From assembly GCF_001426405.1 (NCBI RefSeq), contig NZ_LMEP01000003.1, positions 62,001-126,000 on the forward strand: 64,000 nt of DNA. The letters run 5' to 3'. The position numbers and the translations under genes were made by a program. Within the stretch, counting starts at the first letter, position 1; the number at the start of each line of letters is the position of its first letter. Source of the stretch: Streptomyces sp. Root1304 (GTDB taxonomy: Bacteria > Actinomycetota > Actinomycetes > Streptomycetales > Streptomycetaceae). Positions 34,063 to 42,384 of this stretch are shown in pieces. The notes below the pieces were generated by a model. It made no database searches. It was not told the DNA's origin and saw nothing but the letters and a program-made list of their open reading frames with translations.

Positions 34063-34803
34063 TTACGAGGCCATGACCAGGTCGACCGAGTCACCGAAGG
34101 TCAGGCGGCAGGTGTCGGCGCGGTAGGTCGCCACGGAGACGGCGGCGGTACGCCCTCCGGAGAGGTAGCGGGTCGTCACCACGAGCACGGGCGCACCGGG
34201 CAGTCGGTCGAGTTCCTTTGCGTCGTCGGCGCGGGCGGAGCCCAGTTCCACCGAGCGGTCCTGGCCGTCGAGCGCGAGGTGCTGGAGTTCGCGCAGCACG
34301 GCGCGGGCGCGGGCCGGTCCCGCGGGCGCGTCGATGGCGCTGAGGCCGGGCACGGAGCCTTCGGGCACGTAGAGCAGCTCGGCCGCGACGGGCTGGCCCT
34401 GGCTGACGCGGAGGCGGCGCACGATGTGCACCCGCTCCTCGGCGCCGCTCTCCAGGACGCGCGCGACGGCGGCCGGGGCCACGTCGGCCGCGGAGTCCAG
34501 GGCCTCCCAGGCCTCGTCTCCGACGCCCGGCCAGGCGTGCTGGGTGGTGGAGACGTCCACGCCGACGCGCGGCGGGGCGACCGTGGTGCCGACGCCGCGA
34601 CGGCGCTGCAGTCGGCCTTCCAGCTCCAGCTGCTCCAGGGCCTGCCGGAGCGTGGCACGGGCGACGCCGAAGCGGGCCGCCAGCTCGCGCTCGTTGGGCA
34701 GGATCTCCCCGACGGCGAAGTCCGAGTCGAGCGCTTCGCCGATCACTGTCTTGAGGTGCTGATACTTCGGTTCCGGTACCGATGCCAGCTGCGTGGTCCC
34801 CAC
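34063..34803 (-). CDS. GntR-family transcriptional regulator, HutC/DasR subfamily
   Basis: This 246-residue regulator has an N-terminal winged helix (PKYQHLKTVIGEAL, then LPNERELAARFGVARATLRQALEQL, split landmark) and a C-terminal UTRA ligand domain with LLYVPEGSVPGL and VVTTRYLSGGR. HutC-type members bind sugar phosphates, amino sugars or histidine derivatives. The GTG at 34803 is chosen because GGAGG lies 6 nt upstream; an upstream start at 34818 lacks it. A DasR-like operator overlaps its own promoter, so autoregulation is likely. Location opposite a ROK regulator suggests a sugar-related role. Several such genes exist per Streptomyces genome. Confidence 0.88.
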   Translation of the reverse strand: MGTTQLASVPEPKYQHLKTVIGEALDSDFAVGEILPNERELAARFGVARATLRQALEQLELEGRLQRRRGVGTTVAPPRVGVDVSTTQHAWPGVGDEAWEALDSAADVAPAAVARVLESGAEERVHIVRRLRVSQGQPVAAELLYVPEGSVPGLSAIDAPAGPARARAVLRELQHLALDGQDRSVELGSARADDAKELDRLPGAPVLVVTTRYLSGGRTAAVSVATYRADTCRLTFGDSVDLVMAS

Positions 34804-34883
34804 CCTGATCCTCCGCAATTCGCCGTGTCCCGCGGCGTTTTTCCGCGCCCTTGTTTATTAAAGGTTCCTGCACTAACTCTGCG

Positions 34884-34918
34884 ACCATAAGGCGAGCCAC
34901 CCCCTTGGTCAAGACCAA
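34884..34918 (-). promoter_or_regulatory. Promoter of gntR with dre-like operator
   Basis: On the minus strand TTGACC (34912-34907), 17 nt, TATGGT (34889-34884) form a near-consensus housekeeping promoter. TTGGTCAAGACCAA (34905-34918) overlaps the -35 and matches the DasR-type TGGTC-nn-GACCA operator. Confidence 0.75.
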
Positions 34919-35005
34919 TCCTCCGCCGAACGCCCCCGAATGTGACCCTCTGACCTAGATCGTTCACAGGACGTTCGCGCCCCCGTGTGCCCCGCGCAGC
35001 AAAAG

Positions 35006-35034
35006 GCCCCGCCTCCCGGGGTGGGAGGCGGGGC
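35006..35034 (-). terminator. Terminator of the ECF41 sigma gene
   Basis: Arms GCCCCGCCTCCC (35006-35017) and GGGAGGCGGGGC (35023-35034) form a 12-bp stem. AAAA at 35001-35004 becomes a U-tract for minus-strand transcripts. Confidence 0.85.
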
Positions 35035-35100
35035 GAGTTCCGGCCGATCGGCGCGATCCGGTCGGTGGGGGCGTGGGAGCGCCCTGTGGTGCGCCGAGCG

Positions 35101-36024
35101 TCAGAGTCCGGCGGCGTCCTCGGCGTCCGAGGGGTCGGCCAGGCCCTGGAGCTTGTCGGGGTTGCGGATGATGTAGACGCACTGGACGCGGCCGTCGCGG
35201 ACCTCGATCTGGACGAGGGTGTCGACCCGTCCGCCGTCGAGGGCGAGCAGCGCCGGGGCACCGTTGATCTCGGCGAAGCGCAGCTCGAAGCGCTCCTCGG
35301 CCCGGAACGAGGTGGCGGCGAGGAAGCGGCCCACCTTGTCGGCGCTCTCCACGATCCGCAGCGGCGTCTTGGCCTTGCCGCCCGCGTCGCCGACGAGGCG
35401 CACGTCCGGGGCGAGCAGGGCGAGGAGTCCGCCGAGGTCGCCGCCCGCGGCGGCGGCCAGGAAGCGTTCGGTGAGGTCGCGGCGTTCGACCGGGTCGACG
35501 TCGTAGCGGGGCCTGCCCTCGTCGACGTGGCGCCGGGCGCGCCCCGCGAGCTGGCGCACGGCCGCCTCGGAGCGGTCGAGGGCGGTGGCGATCTCCGCGA
35601 ACGGGAAGCCGAAGGCCTCGCGCAGCACGAACACGGCCCGCTCCAGGGGAGAGAGCGATTCGAGGACGACCAGGACGGCGAGGGACACGGAGTCGGCCAG
35701 CAGGGCCCGCTCGGCGGTGTCGGGGGCGGACGGGCCGAAGTCGGTGACGACCGGCTCGGGCAGCCACGGTCCGACGTAGGACTCGCGGCGCACCTGCGCC
35801 TGCCGGAGGCGGTCGATGGCGAGCCGCGTCGTGATGCGTACGAGGAAGGCACGGGGCTCGCGGACGTCCGCCCGGTCCTCGGCGGTCCAGCGCAGCCACG
35901 CCTCCTGGACGACGTCCTCCGCGTCGGCGGCGCGGCCGAGCATCCGGTAGGCGACGCCGAGGAGCATCGGGCGGTGTTCCTCGAAGAGTTCGGTCAGGGT
36001 GTCGGTCGGAATCTCGGTGTGCAC
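35101..36024 (-). CDS. ECF41-family sigma factor with SnoaL-like C-terminal domain (SigJ-type)
   Basis: This 307-residue protein has sigma regions 2 and 4 (LLGVAYRMLGRAADAEDVVQEAW and the AEIATALDRSEAAVRQLAGRAR helix-turn-helix, as split landmarks) joined to a C-terminal NTF2/SnoaL-like domain. Two ECF41 hallmarks are visible: WLPEP in the linker (87-91) and NPDKL near the C-terminus (288-292). In ECF41 the extension replaces an anti-sigma factor and both activates and restrains the sigma factor. ECF41 genes normally pair with a COMD-type oxidoreductase; here a divergent alpha/beta hydrolase lies upstream. I see no TGTCACA-N16-CGTC promoter in the gap. The GTG start at 36024 is likely; an ATG at 36108 is the alternative. 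Confidence 0.88.
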   Translation of the reverse strand: MHTEIPTDTLTELFEEHRPMLLGVAYRMLGRAADAEDVVQEAWLRWTAEDRADVREPRAFLVRITTRLAIDRLRQAQVRRESYVGPWLPEPVVTDFGPSAPDTAERALLADSVSLAVLVVLESLSPLERAVFVLREAFGFPFAEIATALDRSEAAVRQLAGRARRHVDEGRPRYDVDPVERRDLTERFLAAAAGGDLGGLLALLAPDVRLVGDAGGKAKTPLRIVESADKVGRFLAATSFRAEERFELRFAEINGAPALLALDGGRVDTLVQIEVRDGRVQCVYIIRNPDKLQGLADPSDAEDAAGL

Positions 36025-36160
36025 CGGTCCATCCCAGCCCACCGGGGGCGCTCTGTCCAGGCCGGTCCGGACAGTTTCGGGCGGGGGCTTGAACTCCAGG
36101 CTACTCATCGGTAATTCTCGTTGACTGGACGTCTGATGAGCTTCAGGACAGGGAGTCCGC

Positions 36161-36994
36161 ATGCCCGCACGGATCACGTTCCCGATCGAGACCCCGGCGG
36201 GCCCCCGCACGGCGGCCCTCATGTACGAGCGCCGGGGCGCGGGCGAGCCGCTGCTGCTCCTGCACGGCATCGGGCACCACTGGCAGGCCTGGGAACCCGT
36301 CCTGGACGTCCTGGCGGCCGACCGGGACGTGATCGCCGTCGACCTGCCGGGCTTCGGCGCCTCCGACGCGCTGCCCGAGGGGTGCCCGTACGACCTGCCC
36401 ACCGTCGTGGGCGTGCTCGCCGCCTTCTGCGAGGCCGTCGGCGTCGAGCGCCCGCACGTGGCGGGGAACTCGCTCGGCGGACTGCTCGCCCTGCGGCTCG
36501 GCCGGGAGAAGCTGGTGCGCTCGGTCACCGCCCTCTCCCCCGCCGGCTTCTGGTCGGAGGGCGAGCGGCGGTACGCCTTCACGACGCTGCGCGCGATGCG
36601 GGGCGCGGCCCGCTCGCTGCCGGTGCCGGTGATCGAGCGCCTCTCCCGTACGTCCGCCGGGCGCTCGGTGCTCACCAGCACCATCTACGCGCGCCCGGGG
36701 CGCCGTTCACCCGAGGCCGCCCGTGCCGAGACGCTCGCGCTGCGCGGCGCCACCGGCTTCCGGCAGACCCTGGCCGCCGGCGGGAACGTGCGGTTCCGTG
36801 AGGACGTCACCTCGGTACCGGTCACCGTGGCCTGGGGCAGCCGCGACCGGCTGCTCCTCCCCCGGCAGGGTGTCCGCGCCAAGCACACCATCCCCGGCGC
36901 GCGGCTCGTCCGGCTGCCCGGCTGCGGCCACGTGCCCATGAACGACGACCCGGCTCTCGTCGCGCGGGTGATCCTGGACGGCAGCGCCGGCTGA
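36161..36994 (+). CDS. Alpha/beta hydrolase
   Basis: This 277-residue hydrolase has the nucleophile elbow GNSLGG (Ser at about 109), Asp in WGSRDRL and His in GCGHVPM, plus the HGIGHHWQAWEP oxyanion region. There is no signal peptide. The substrate is unknown; ester hydrolases of this type are common. AGGGAG lies 6 nt before the ATG. TTGACT at 36121-36126 may be a -35 box. It is divergent from the ECF41 gene and its 3' 288 nt are covered on the opposite strand by the open frame of the EamA transporter. Confidence 0.85.
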   Translation: MPARITFPIETPAGPRTAALMYERRGAGEPLLLLHGIGHHWQAWEPVLDVLAADRDVIAVDLPGFGASDALPEGCPYDLPTVVGVLAAFCEAVGVERPHVAGNSLGGLLALRLGREKLVRSVTALSPAGFWSEGERRYAFTTLRAMRGAARSLPVPVIERLSRTSAGRSVLTSTIYARPGRRSPEAARAETLALRGATGFRQTLAAGGNVRFREDVTSVPVTVAWGSRDRLLLPRQGVRAKHTIPGARLVRLPGCGHVPMNDDPALVARVILDGSAG

Positions 36995-37873
36995 GGCGCG
37001 CCGCCGTGCGAAGAGGCCGGTGCCGACGGCGGCGCCGGCCCCCACCAGGAGGCTGCCCGCCGCCTGCGGGAGGCCGAAGGACCCACCCCCGACCATGACG
37101 GCGCTCAGGGCGGCGGCGATCGGGATGGCTCCGGTGAAGAGGGTGGCCCGCTCCATGCCGACGCGCTGGACGCCCATGTAGAACAGGACGAAGCCGACCA
37201 CCGTCGCGAGGGCCGCCTGCCAGACCAGGGCGCCGGTCTCCACCGCCGTCGGCATCCGGACGAATCCGGCACCGTCGACGACCAGCCCCACGAGGGCCGC
37301 CTCGACGGCGCCGACCCCGCAGACGGCGGCCGTGAGCAGCTTAGGCCCGAGCAGCCGGAGCACCGGGACGGCGAGGACCGTGAAGCCGACCTCGCCCGCG
37401 AGCGCGGCCACCGACCAGCCGATGCCGGCCGGGTCCGTCCGCCCCCAGCCCTGTACGGCGAAGGCACCGGCGGCGACGAGGAGCGCCCCGTACAGCACGG
37501 CGGGGGCGGGCCTGCGTCCCTCGGTCAGCGGGACCAGGACGGCGACGACGACGGGGGCGCAGCCGACCAGGACGCCGGGCACGGCGGGTTCGGCGGTCCG
37601 CTCGGCGGCGAGGACCGCCAGGTTGAAGCCGACCATGCCGACCCCCGCGAGGGCCCCGAGCCGGAGCCAGTGACGGGCGGTCAGGACCCGCAGCGGGGCG
37701 AGCCCGCCGCGCCCGAGCAGGGGGAGCAGGAGCAGACAGGCGGCTCCGTAGCGCAGTGCCTGGCCACCGGCGTACGGATAGGCGCCGAGCAGGCTGTTCG
37801 CGGTGAAGGAGGCACCGACGAGGGCGTAGGCGAGGGTCACCAGGAGGACCCCGCGCAGGGCGTTGGCGTTCAT
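36707..37873 (-). CDS. EamA/DMT-family permease with C-terminal tail overlapping the next gene
   Basis: This ten-helix drug/metabolite-type exporter of 388 residues starts MNANALRGVLLVTLAYAL and has paired five-helix halves, including SFTANSLLGAYPYAGGQALRYG and GFVLFYMGVQRVGMERATLFTG. Homologues end near residue 295, where GLFARRRAS is seen; the last ~90 residues are polar, low-complexity and antisense to the hydrolase at 36161-36994. Either the frame simply lacks a stop, or a stop has been lost. Function is metabolite or amino-acid export by analogy. GGAG precedes the ATG. Confidence 0.78.
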   Translation of the reverse strand: MNANALRGVLLVTLAYALVGASFTANSLLGAYPYAGGQALRYGAACLLLLPLLGRGGLAPLRVLTARHWLRLGALAGVGMVGFNLAVLAAERTAEPAVPGVLVGCAPVVVAVLVPLTEGRRPAPAVLYGALLVAAGAFAVQGWGRTDPAGIGWSVAALAGEVGFTVLAVPVLRLLGPKLLTAAVCGVGAVEAALVGLVVDGAGFVRMPTAVETGALVWQAALATVVGFVLFYMGVQRVGMERATLFTGAIPIAAALSAVMVGGGSFGLPQAAGSLLVGAGAAVGTGLFARRRASAGAAVQDHPRDESRVVVHGHVAAAGQPDEPRAGDGVLGADTLPGEEQPVAAAPGHGDRYRGDVLTEPHVPAGGQGLPEAGGAAQRERLGTGGLG

Positions 37874-38046
37874 GACTCCGACGCTAGGAACGGCGGCGGC
37901 CCCGGTGAAGGTCCACTTCCGTCACGCCATCGGGGACCACTTCGGACCGGCTCTGTCGTGGGTACGCGCCGCCCCCTGGTCCGACGGGCGGGGTCCGGGG
38001 GGGGATCGGGTCCGGCGGGCCGGATGCCCTGCGGCATGATCGGGTC

Positions 38047-38700
38047 ATGACCAAGATCGTGCTGATGTCGGACCCGCGGGTGGCCGCCGTACCCGTCGCC
38101 GAGTGCGGTGAGCGCCTCGTGGACGTCCGTCGTGGTGGTGCGCTGCTGGTGGACACCCGTAAGCAGGACCCGGCGGACGCCTTCGCGTACCTGCGGGAAG
38201 GCGTGCTGGACCGGTTGGTCGAGGCGCAGGCGAAGCTGCCGCGGGGTCTGCGGCTGCTGTTCGTCGAGGGGTACCGGCCGCCTTCGCTCCAGCGGGAGTA
38301 CTTCGAGGAGTACGCCGGTCAGCTGCGGGCCGCCCACCCCGACTGGTCCGGTGCGCGGATCCACTCGGCGGCCAGCCGGTACGTGTCGCCGCCCGACATC
38401 GCCCCGCACAGCGCCGGCGCGGCCGTGGACCTCACCCTGGCCGACGCCGACGGCCATGAGCTGGACCTGGGCACGCGCATGAACGCGGACCCGGAGGAGA
38501 GCGGGGGCGCCTGCTACACCGACGCCGCCGGCATCGGCGAGGAGGCCCGCGCGCACCGCGAACTCCTGGGCTCCGTGCTCACGGCCGCGGGACTGGTGAA
38601 CTACCCCACGGAGTGGTGGCACTGGTCCTTCGGGGACCGCTACTGGGCCCTGGCGACGGGAGCCGCCGCGGCCCTCTACGGCCCGAAGGAGATCGGCTGA
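38047..38700 (+). CDS. D-alanyl-D-alanine dipeptidase family protein (VanX-like, M15D)
   Basis: This 217-residue zinc peptidase-like protein has the zinc motif SPPDIAPHSAGAAVDL (His and Asp ligands near 120-127), the Glu-x2-His EWWHW with the third ligand, and EGYRPPSLQ, the arginine-containing substrate region. Members hydrolyse D-Ala-D-Ala or act as general M15 dipeptidases. No vanH, vanA, vanR or vanS lies nearby, so resistance is not implied. There is no signal peptide, so it is cytoplasmic. CATGAT at about 38036 may be a -10, giving a nearly leaderless transcript. It overlaps the convergent GlxA-type gene by 25 nt. Confidence 0.85.
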   Translation: MTKIVLMSDPRVAAVPVAECGERLVDVRRGGALLVDTRKQDPADAFAYLREGVLDRLVEAQAKLPRGLRLLFVEGYRPPSLQREYFEEYAGQLRAAHPDWSGARIHSAASRYVSPPDIAPHSAGAAVDLTLADADGHELDLGTRMNADPEESGGACYTDAAGIGEEARAHRELLGSVLTAAGLVNYPTEWWHWSFGDRYWALATGAAAALYGPKEIG

Positions 38701-39707
38701 TCCGGGAGTTCGCCGCCGGCCGGAACGCTCCCCGGGTCCGCCTGCGCCAGGTGCGCGCCGGACGGGCCGGTGCGGGTGCGGAAGGTGCGGCGGTAGGTGT
38801 CGGGGGGCACGCCCACCGTGCGGTGGAAGTGGCGCCGTAGCGTCGCGGCCGTGCCCATGCCGGTGGCGGCCGCGACGGACTCGACGCTGTCGTCGGTGGA
38901 CTCCAGCAGCTCCTGCGCGTGCCGGATGCGCTGGATCAGCAGCCACTGCAGCGGGGTGGTGCCGGTGACCGCCCGGAAGTGGCGGCCCAGGTGGCGCGAG
39001 CTCATCCCCGCCCGGCGGGCCAGGTCCTCCACGGTCAGCGGCTGCTCCAGCCGTTCGATGGCCCAGGGCAGCAGCGCCGCGAGCGGGTGGTCGTCCCGGA
39101 CGGGCACCGGGGCCGTGACGAACTGGGCCTGGCCGCCCGCGCGGTGCGGCGGTACGACCAGGCTGCGCGCGATCGTGTTGGCGACCGCGGAGCCGTGGTC
39201 GAGCCGGACCAGGTGCAGGCACAGGTCCATCGCGGCGGCCTTGCCCGCGGAGGTGAGGACGCTGCCGTCGTCGACGTAGAGCACGTCCGGATCGACCTCC
39301 ACCCGGGGATGACGGGCCGCCAGCGCCTCGGTGTGGGCCCAGTGCGTGGTCGCCCGCCGGCCGTCCAGGAGCCCGGCGGCGGCCAGCACGAACGCGCCCG
39401 TGCAGAGGGACGCCACCCGCGCGCCCGCCTCGTGGGCCGCGCGCACCGCGTCGACCAGTTCGCCGGGCGGGTCCTCGTCGGCGTCGGCGAGCGCGGGGAC
39501 GATCACCGTGCCGGCCCGTGCCAGCAGGTCGAAGCCGCCGTCGGGGTCGAGCCGGAACCGTCCGACGCGCACGGCGTCCGCTCCGCACAGGGCGACGTCG
39601 TACCAGGGGTCCGGTGCCCCGGCGGGGGCGGTGCCGAAGACCTCGTACGCCACGGACAGCTCGAAGTGACGCATTCCCTCGGTGACGGCCAGCGCGACGG
39701 TGTTCAC
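38676..39707 (-). CDS. GlxA-type transcriptional regulator (DJ-1/PfpI domain plus AraC helix-turn-helix)
   Basis: This 343-residue regulator has an N-terminal DJ-1/PfpI-like domain (about residues 1-175; Cys in ASLCTGAFVLAAAG) and a C-terminal AraC/XylS DNA-binding domain (about 215-320; RHLGRHFRAVTGTTP). It is divergent from the reductase-like gene at 39819, the usual arrangement for a target gene. The GTG at 39707 is chosen since homologues begin with NTVALAVTEGM; a GTG at 39728 is the alternative. Its start region lies inside an 8-bp inverted repeat. The ligand is unknown. Confidence 0.87.
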   Translation of the reverse strand: MNTVALAVTEGMRHFELSVAYEVFGTAPAGAPDPWYDVALCGADAVRVGRFRLDPDGGFDLLARAGTVIVPALADADEDPPGELVDAVRAAHEAGARVASLCTGAFVLAAAGLLDGRRATTHWAHTEALAARHPRVEVDPDVLYVDDGSVLTSAGKAAAMDLCLHLVRLDHGSAVANTIARSLVVPPHRAGGQAQFVTAPVPVRDDHPLAALLPWAIERLEQPLTVEDLARRAGMSSRHLGRHFRAVTGTTPLQWLLIQRIRHAQELLESTDDSVESVAAATGMGTAATLRRHFHRTVGVPPDTYRRTFRTRTGPSGAHLAQADPGSVPAGGELPDQPISFGP

Positions 39708-39740
39708 GTCCGGAATTGTACGCAGCACGTCGTTCCGGAC
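39708..39740. promoter_or_regulatory. Inverted repeat at the start of the GlxA-type regulator
   Basis: GTCCGGAA (39708-39715) and TTCCGGAC (39733-39740) are perfect 8-bp inverted arms 17 nt apart, in the gap shared with the divergent gene at 39819. Spacing and symmetry suit a dimeric regulator; autoregulation and control of the neighbour are plausible. Confidence 0.5.
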
Positions 39741-39818
39741 ACTCGTCGGGGACGCCCGGCGGCGCCAGGATGATCACGACGGAATCGTTCGGGAACAGCG
39801 CGAGTACAGGGAGAAGTC

Positions 39819-40850
39819 ATGGAATCGGGACGCACGGTGACGGTGTTCGGCGCCTACGGGCACACCGGGCGGTTCGTGGTCGCGGAACTGCTCGACCGGG
39901 GGTTCGTCCCGGTCCTCTCCGGCCGGGACGCGGACAGCCTCCGGAGCCTGGCGGAGTCCCGTCCGGGGCTCGACGTGCGGCCCGCGTCGGTCGACGACCC
40001 GGCCTCCCTCGACCGCGCGCTGGCCGGTGCGGCGGCCGTGATCAACTGCGCGGGGCCCTTCGCGGCGACCGGCGCCCCCGTGATCGAGGCCGCGCTGCGT
40101 GCCGGAATCCCGTACGTGGACGTGGCGGCCGAGATCGAGGCCAACGTCGACACGTTCGCGGCGTTCTCGGACCGGGCCCGGGCGGCGGGAACGGTGATCG
40201 TGCCCGCGATGGCCTTCTACGGCGGCCTCGGCGATCTGCTCGCCACCGCGGCGATGGGCGACTGGACCTCGGCCGACGAGGCCCATGTCGCGTACGGGCT
40301 GAGCAGTTGGCACCCCACGGCCGGGACGCTCGCCGCGGGCAAGGTCTCCCGGGAGCGGCGCGACGGCCGGCACGTCCGCTACACCGGCGGGCGGCTGGAG
40401 TACCACGACGACGCGTTCTCGGTCCTGGAGTGGCCCTTCCCCGCCCCGATGGGCGCGCGGCCGGTCATCGGGGAGTTCACCATGGCCGACGTCGTGACCA
40501 TCCCCAGCCATCTGGCGGTCCCCGAGGTCCGCACGTACATGGCGGTCGACGCCGCCCAGGACCTGTCGGCACCGGACGCCTCGGCGCCGGCCGCGGTGGA
40601 CGGGCGCGGCCGGTCCGCGCAGACCTTCCTCGTGGACGTCGTGGTGCGTTCCGGGGACACGGAACGGCGGGCCGTCGCCACCGGCCAGGACATCTACGCC
40701 GTCACCGCGCCCCTCGCGGTGGAGGCGGTCGACCGGATCCTCACCGGCCGGACGAGGACGACCGGTGTCGCGTCGGCGGGCGAGATCTTCGACGCCCGGG
40801 ACTTCCTCGGGGCGCTGTCCGCGCACCTCTCCGTCGAGCTGAACCCGTAA
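39819..40850 (+). CDS. Saccharopine dehydrogenase-like NADP-binding protein
   Basis: This 343-residue protein has an N-terminal Rossmann domain, VFGAYGHTGRFVVAEL (about residues 8-23, GxxGxxG-like), and a C-terminal part seen in saccharopine-dehydrogenase-like reductases and trans-acting enoyl reductases (PAMAFYGGLGDLLAT as landmark). A saccharopine role is unlikely; an NADP-dependent reduction is expected. It is transcribed divergently from the GlxA-type regulator, which probably controls it. The convergent pentapeptide-repeat gene overlaps its last 110 nt. Confidence 0.8.
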   Translation: MESGRTVTVFGAYGHTGRFVVAELLDRGFVPVLSGRDADSLRSLAESRPGLDVRPASVDDPASLDRALAGAAAVINCAGPFAATGAPVIEAALRAGIPYVDVAAEIEANVDTFAAFSDRARAAGTVIVPAMAFYGGLGDLLATAAMGDWTSADEAHVAYGLSSWHPTAGTLAAGKVSRERRDGRHVRYTGGRLEYHDDAFSVLEWPFPAPMGARPVIGEFTMADVVTIPSHLAVPEVRTYMAVDAAQDLSAPDASAPAAVDGRGRSAQTFLVDVVVRSGDTERRAVATGQDIYAVTAPLAVEAVDRILTGRTRTTGVASAGEIFDARDFLGALSAHLSVELNP

Positions 40851-42213
40851 GGGGAGTCCGGACGCGGGCGGGCGGGGCGCGCGGGTGGGCGGGGCGCGCG
40901 GGTGGGGCGCGCGGATGGGTCAGGGGTGGGGCGGGGCGGAGGGGAGCCCGCGGGTGCCGCAGATCGGCGCGGGTCAGGTCGGCCCCGCGCAGGTCCACGC
41001 GGGTGAGATTCGCGCTCTCCGAGACGGTGCCGGCGACGACCCTCGCCTGCAGGGACGGGTCGGCGGCGCTGAACCGGGCGCCCCGCAGACGGGCACCGAC
41101 CAGGGACGCACCGGTCAGGTCCGCGTCGGCCAGGATCGCGTCCACCAGGGCGGCCCCGGTCAGGTTCGCCCCGGTGAGGTCCGCGTCCCAGAGCACCGCA
41201 CCGGTCAGATCGGAGGACTTCACGGGCAGGGGAGTGTCCGTCGCCCCCAGGAACGTCCCCCGCAGGACGGCGCCGCTGAGGTCCGCCCCGGCGAGGTTCG
41301 TCTCCAGGACGTTCGCGTCGGTCAGGTCCGCCAGGCCCAGATCGGCCTCGCGGAGGTCGACGCGCAGGAGTTGTGCCTCCCGCAGGGAGGCCTCGGCGAC
41401 GAACGCGCTCCGCAGGTCCACCCCCGACAGCTCGGCGTGGCGCAGGTCCGCGCCTTCGAGGTTCACGTACGAGAACGGTGCACGCGTACGGGGGAACGCG
41501 CCGCCCTCGGGGATCTTCGCGATCTCCCTGAAGTTCCAGGTGGAGAGGGCGAGTCCGCGGAGGTCCGCCCGGTTCCAGTCGACCTGCGCGTCGCCGTCGT
41601 GCCGGGCCGATCGGTGGGCCAGGACGTTCACGACGGCGGCGACGTCGGTGGACGGGCGGCGGGGCTCGGCCGCCGCGCGAGCCACGGGCGCGGGTGCCTC
41701 GGCCGGGGCCGGTGCCTGCGCGGGTGCCTCCGCCGGTTCCTTCGCGAAGCCGGTCGGCGGGACGCTCGCGTGGCGCCGTACGTACGCCGAGAGGACCAGG
41801 ACGATCCTGGGCTGGTCGCGCGGGGAGTCCTGCATGATGCGCTGGAGGGCGTAGATGCCGCCGAAGCGGACGTCCAGCGACGGGGACCCGAGGTTGCCGA
41901 TCGCGTCGTTGAACCGGCTCGTGAGCTGAGCTTGTTCGGTGACCCGCACCTCCCGCCAGGTGAAGAGCAGCGCCACCAGGGCGGCGAGACCGGGCAGGAC
42001 GGCGACCAGGAGTACGGGCCACTGGGAGCGGCCGGAGGGGGCGGGGGCGGTGGTGCTGGGGGCGGTGGCTCCGGAGTCGTTGCTTCCACCGGTCCCCGTT
42101 CCGGCGGAGTCGTCGGCGTCCTCGCGGCGGCGCCGCAGCCGAAACCGCCGTCGCCGGGCCCCGTTCGGGTCTCCGATCCGGGCCTGCCGTCCGCCGGGCG
42201 TGCGTCCCTTCAC
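40741..42213 (-). CDS. Membrane-anchored pentapeptide-repeat protein
   Basis: This 490-residue protein has a short Arg-rich N-terminus, a Ser/Thr/Gly stretch, one membrane segment (WPVLLVAVLPGLAALVALLF, near residue 60), a conserved region with LDVRFGGIYALQRIMQDS, then a right-handed beta-helix of A(D/N)LxG/x pentapeptides (about residues 215-400, e.g. ADLSGAVL, ANLTGAAL). It ends with a Pro/Arg-rich tail antisense to the previous gene. Pentapeptide proteins can mimic DNA or act as scaffolds; no target is evident. The GTG at 42213 is an estimate; no strong ribosome site is seen. It is divergent from the MocR gene. Confidence 0.75.
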   Translation of the reverse strand: MKGRTPGGRQARIGDPNGARRRRFRLRRRREDADDSAGTGTGGSNDSGATAPSTTAPAPSGRSQWPVLLVAVLPGLAALVALLFTWREVRVTEQAQLTSRFNDAIGNLGSPSLDVRFGGIYALQRIMQDSPRDQPRIVLVLSAYVRRHASVPPTGFAKEPAEAPAQAPAPAEAPAPVARAAAEPRRPSTDVAAVVNVLAHRSARHDGDAQVDWNRADLRGLALSTWNFREIAKIPEGGAFPRTRAPFSYVNLEGADLRHAELSGVDLRSAFVAEASLREAQLLRVDLREADLGLADLTDANVLETNLAGADLSGAVLRGTFLGATDTPLPVKSSDLTGAVLWDADLTGANLTGAALVDAILADADLTGASLVGARLRGARFSAADPSLQARVVAGTVSESANLTRVDLRGADLTRADLRHPRAPLRPAPPLTHPRAPPARPAHPRAPPARVRTPLTGSARRRGARTAPRGSPGRRRSRPPTRHRSSSSGR

Positions 42214-42384
42214 CCGTCCATGGCAGTCGACGGGCCCCGCGACGGCCGGACGCCACACCGCCGGTACACCCGATCGACGAAGCGGCCGCTCCCGTCCGCC
42301 CTCGTGTCCCGGACCGGCATCATGGACCCCGGCCGGAACGCCGACGAGCGGACCGGGAGCGGGACGGCGGAGGGGGCCGACGAC

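Noticed and set aside
38047..38700. Vancomycin-resistance gene cluster around the VanX-like gene
   Set aside because: No vanH, vanA, vanR or vanS is present; single VanX-like dipeptidases are common in actinobacteria.
40885..42384. Long plus-strand upstream extension of the MocR frame
   Set aside because: It is antisense to the pentapeptide-repeat gene and mirrors its 15-nt periodicity; MocR homologues start at about 42385.
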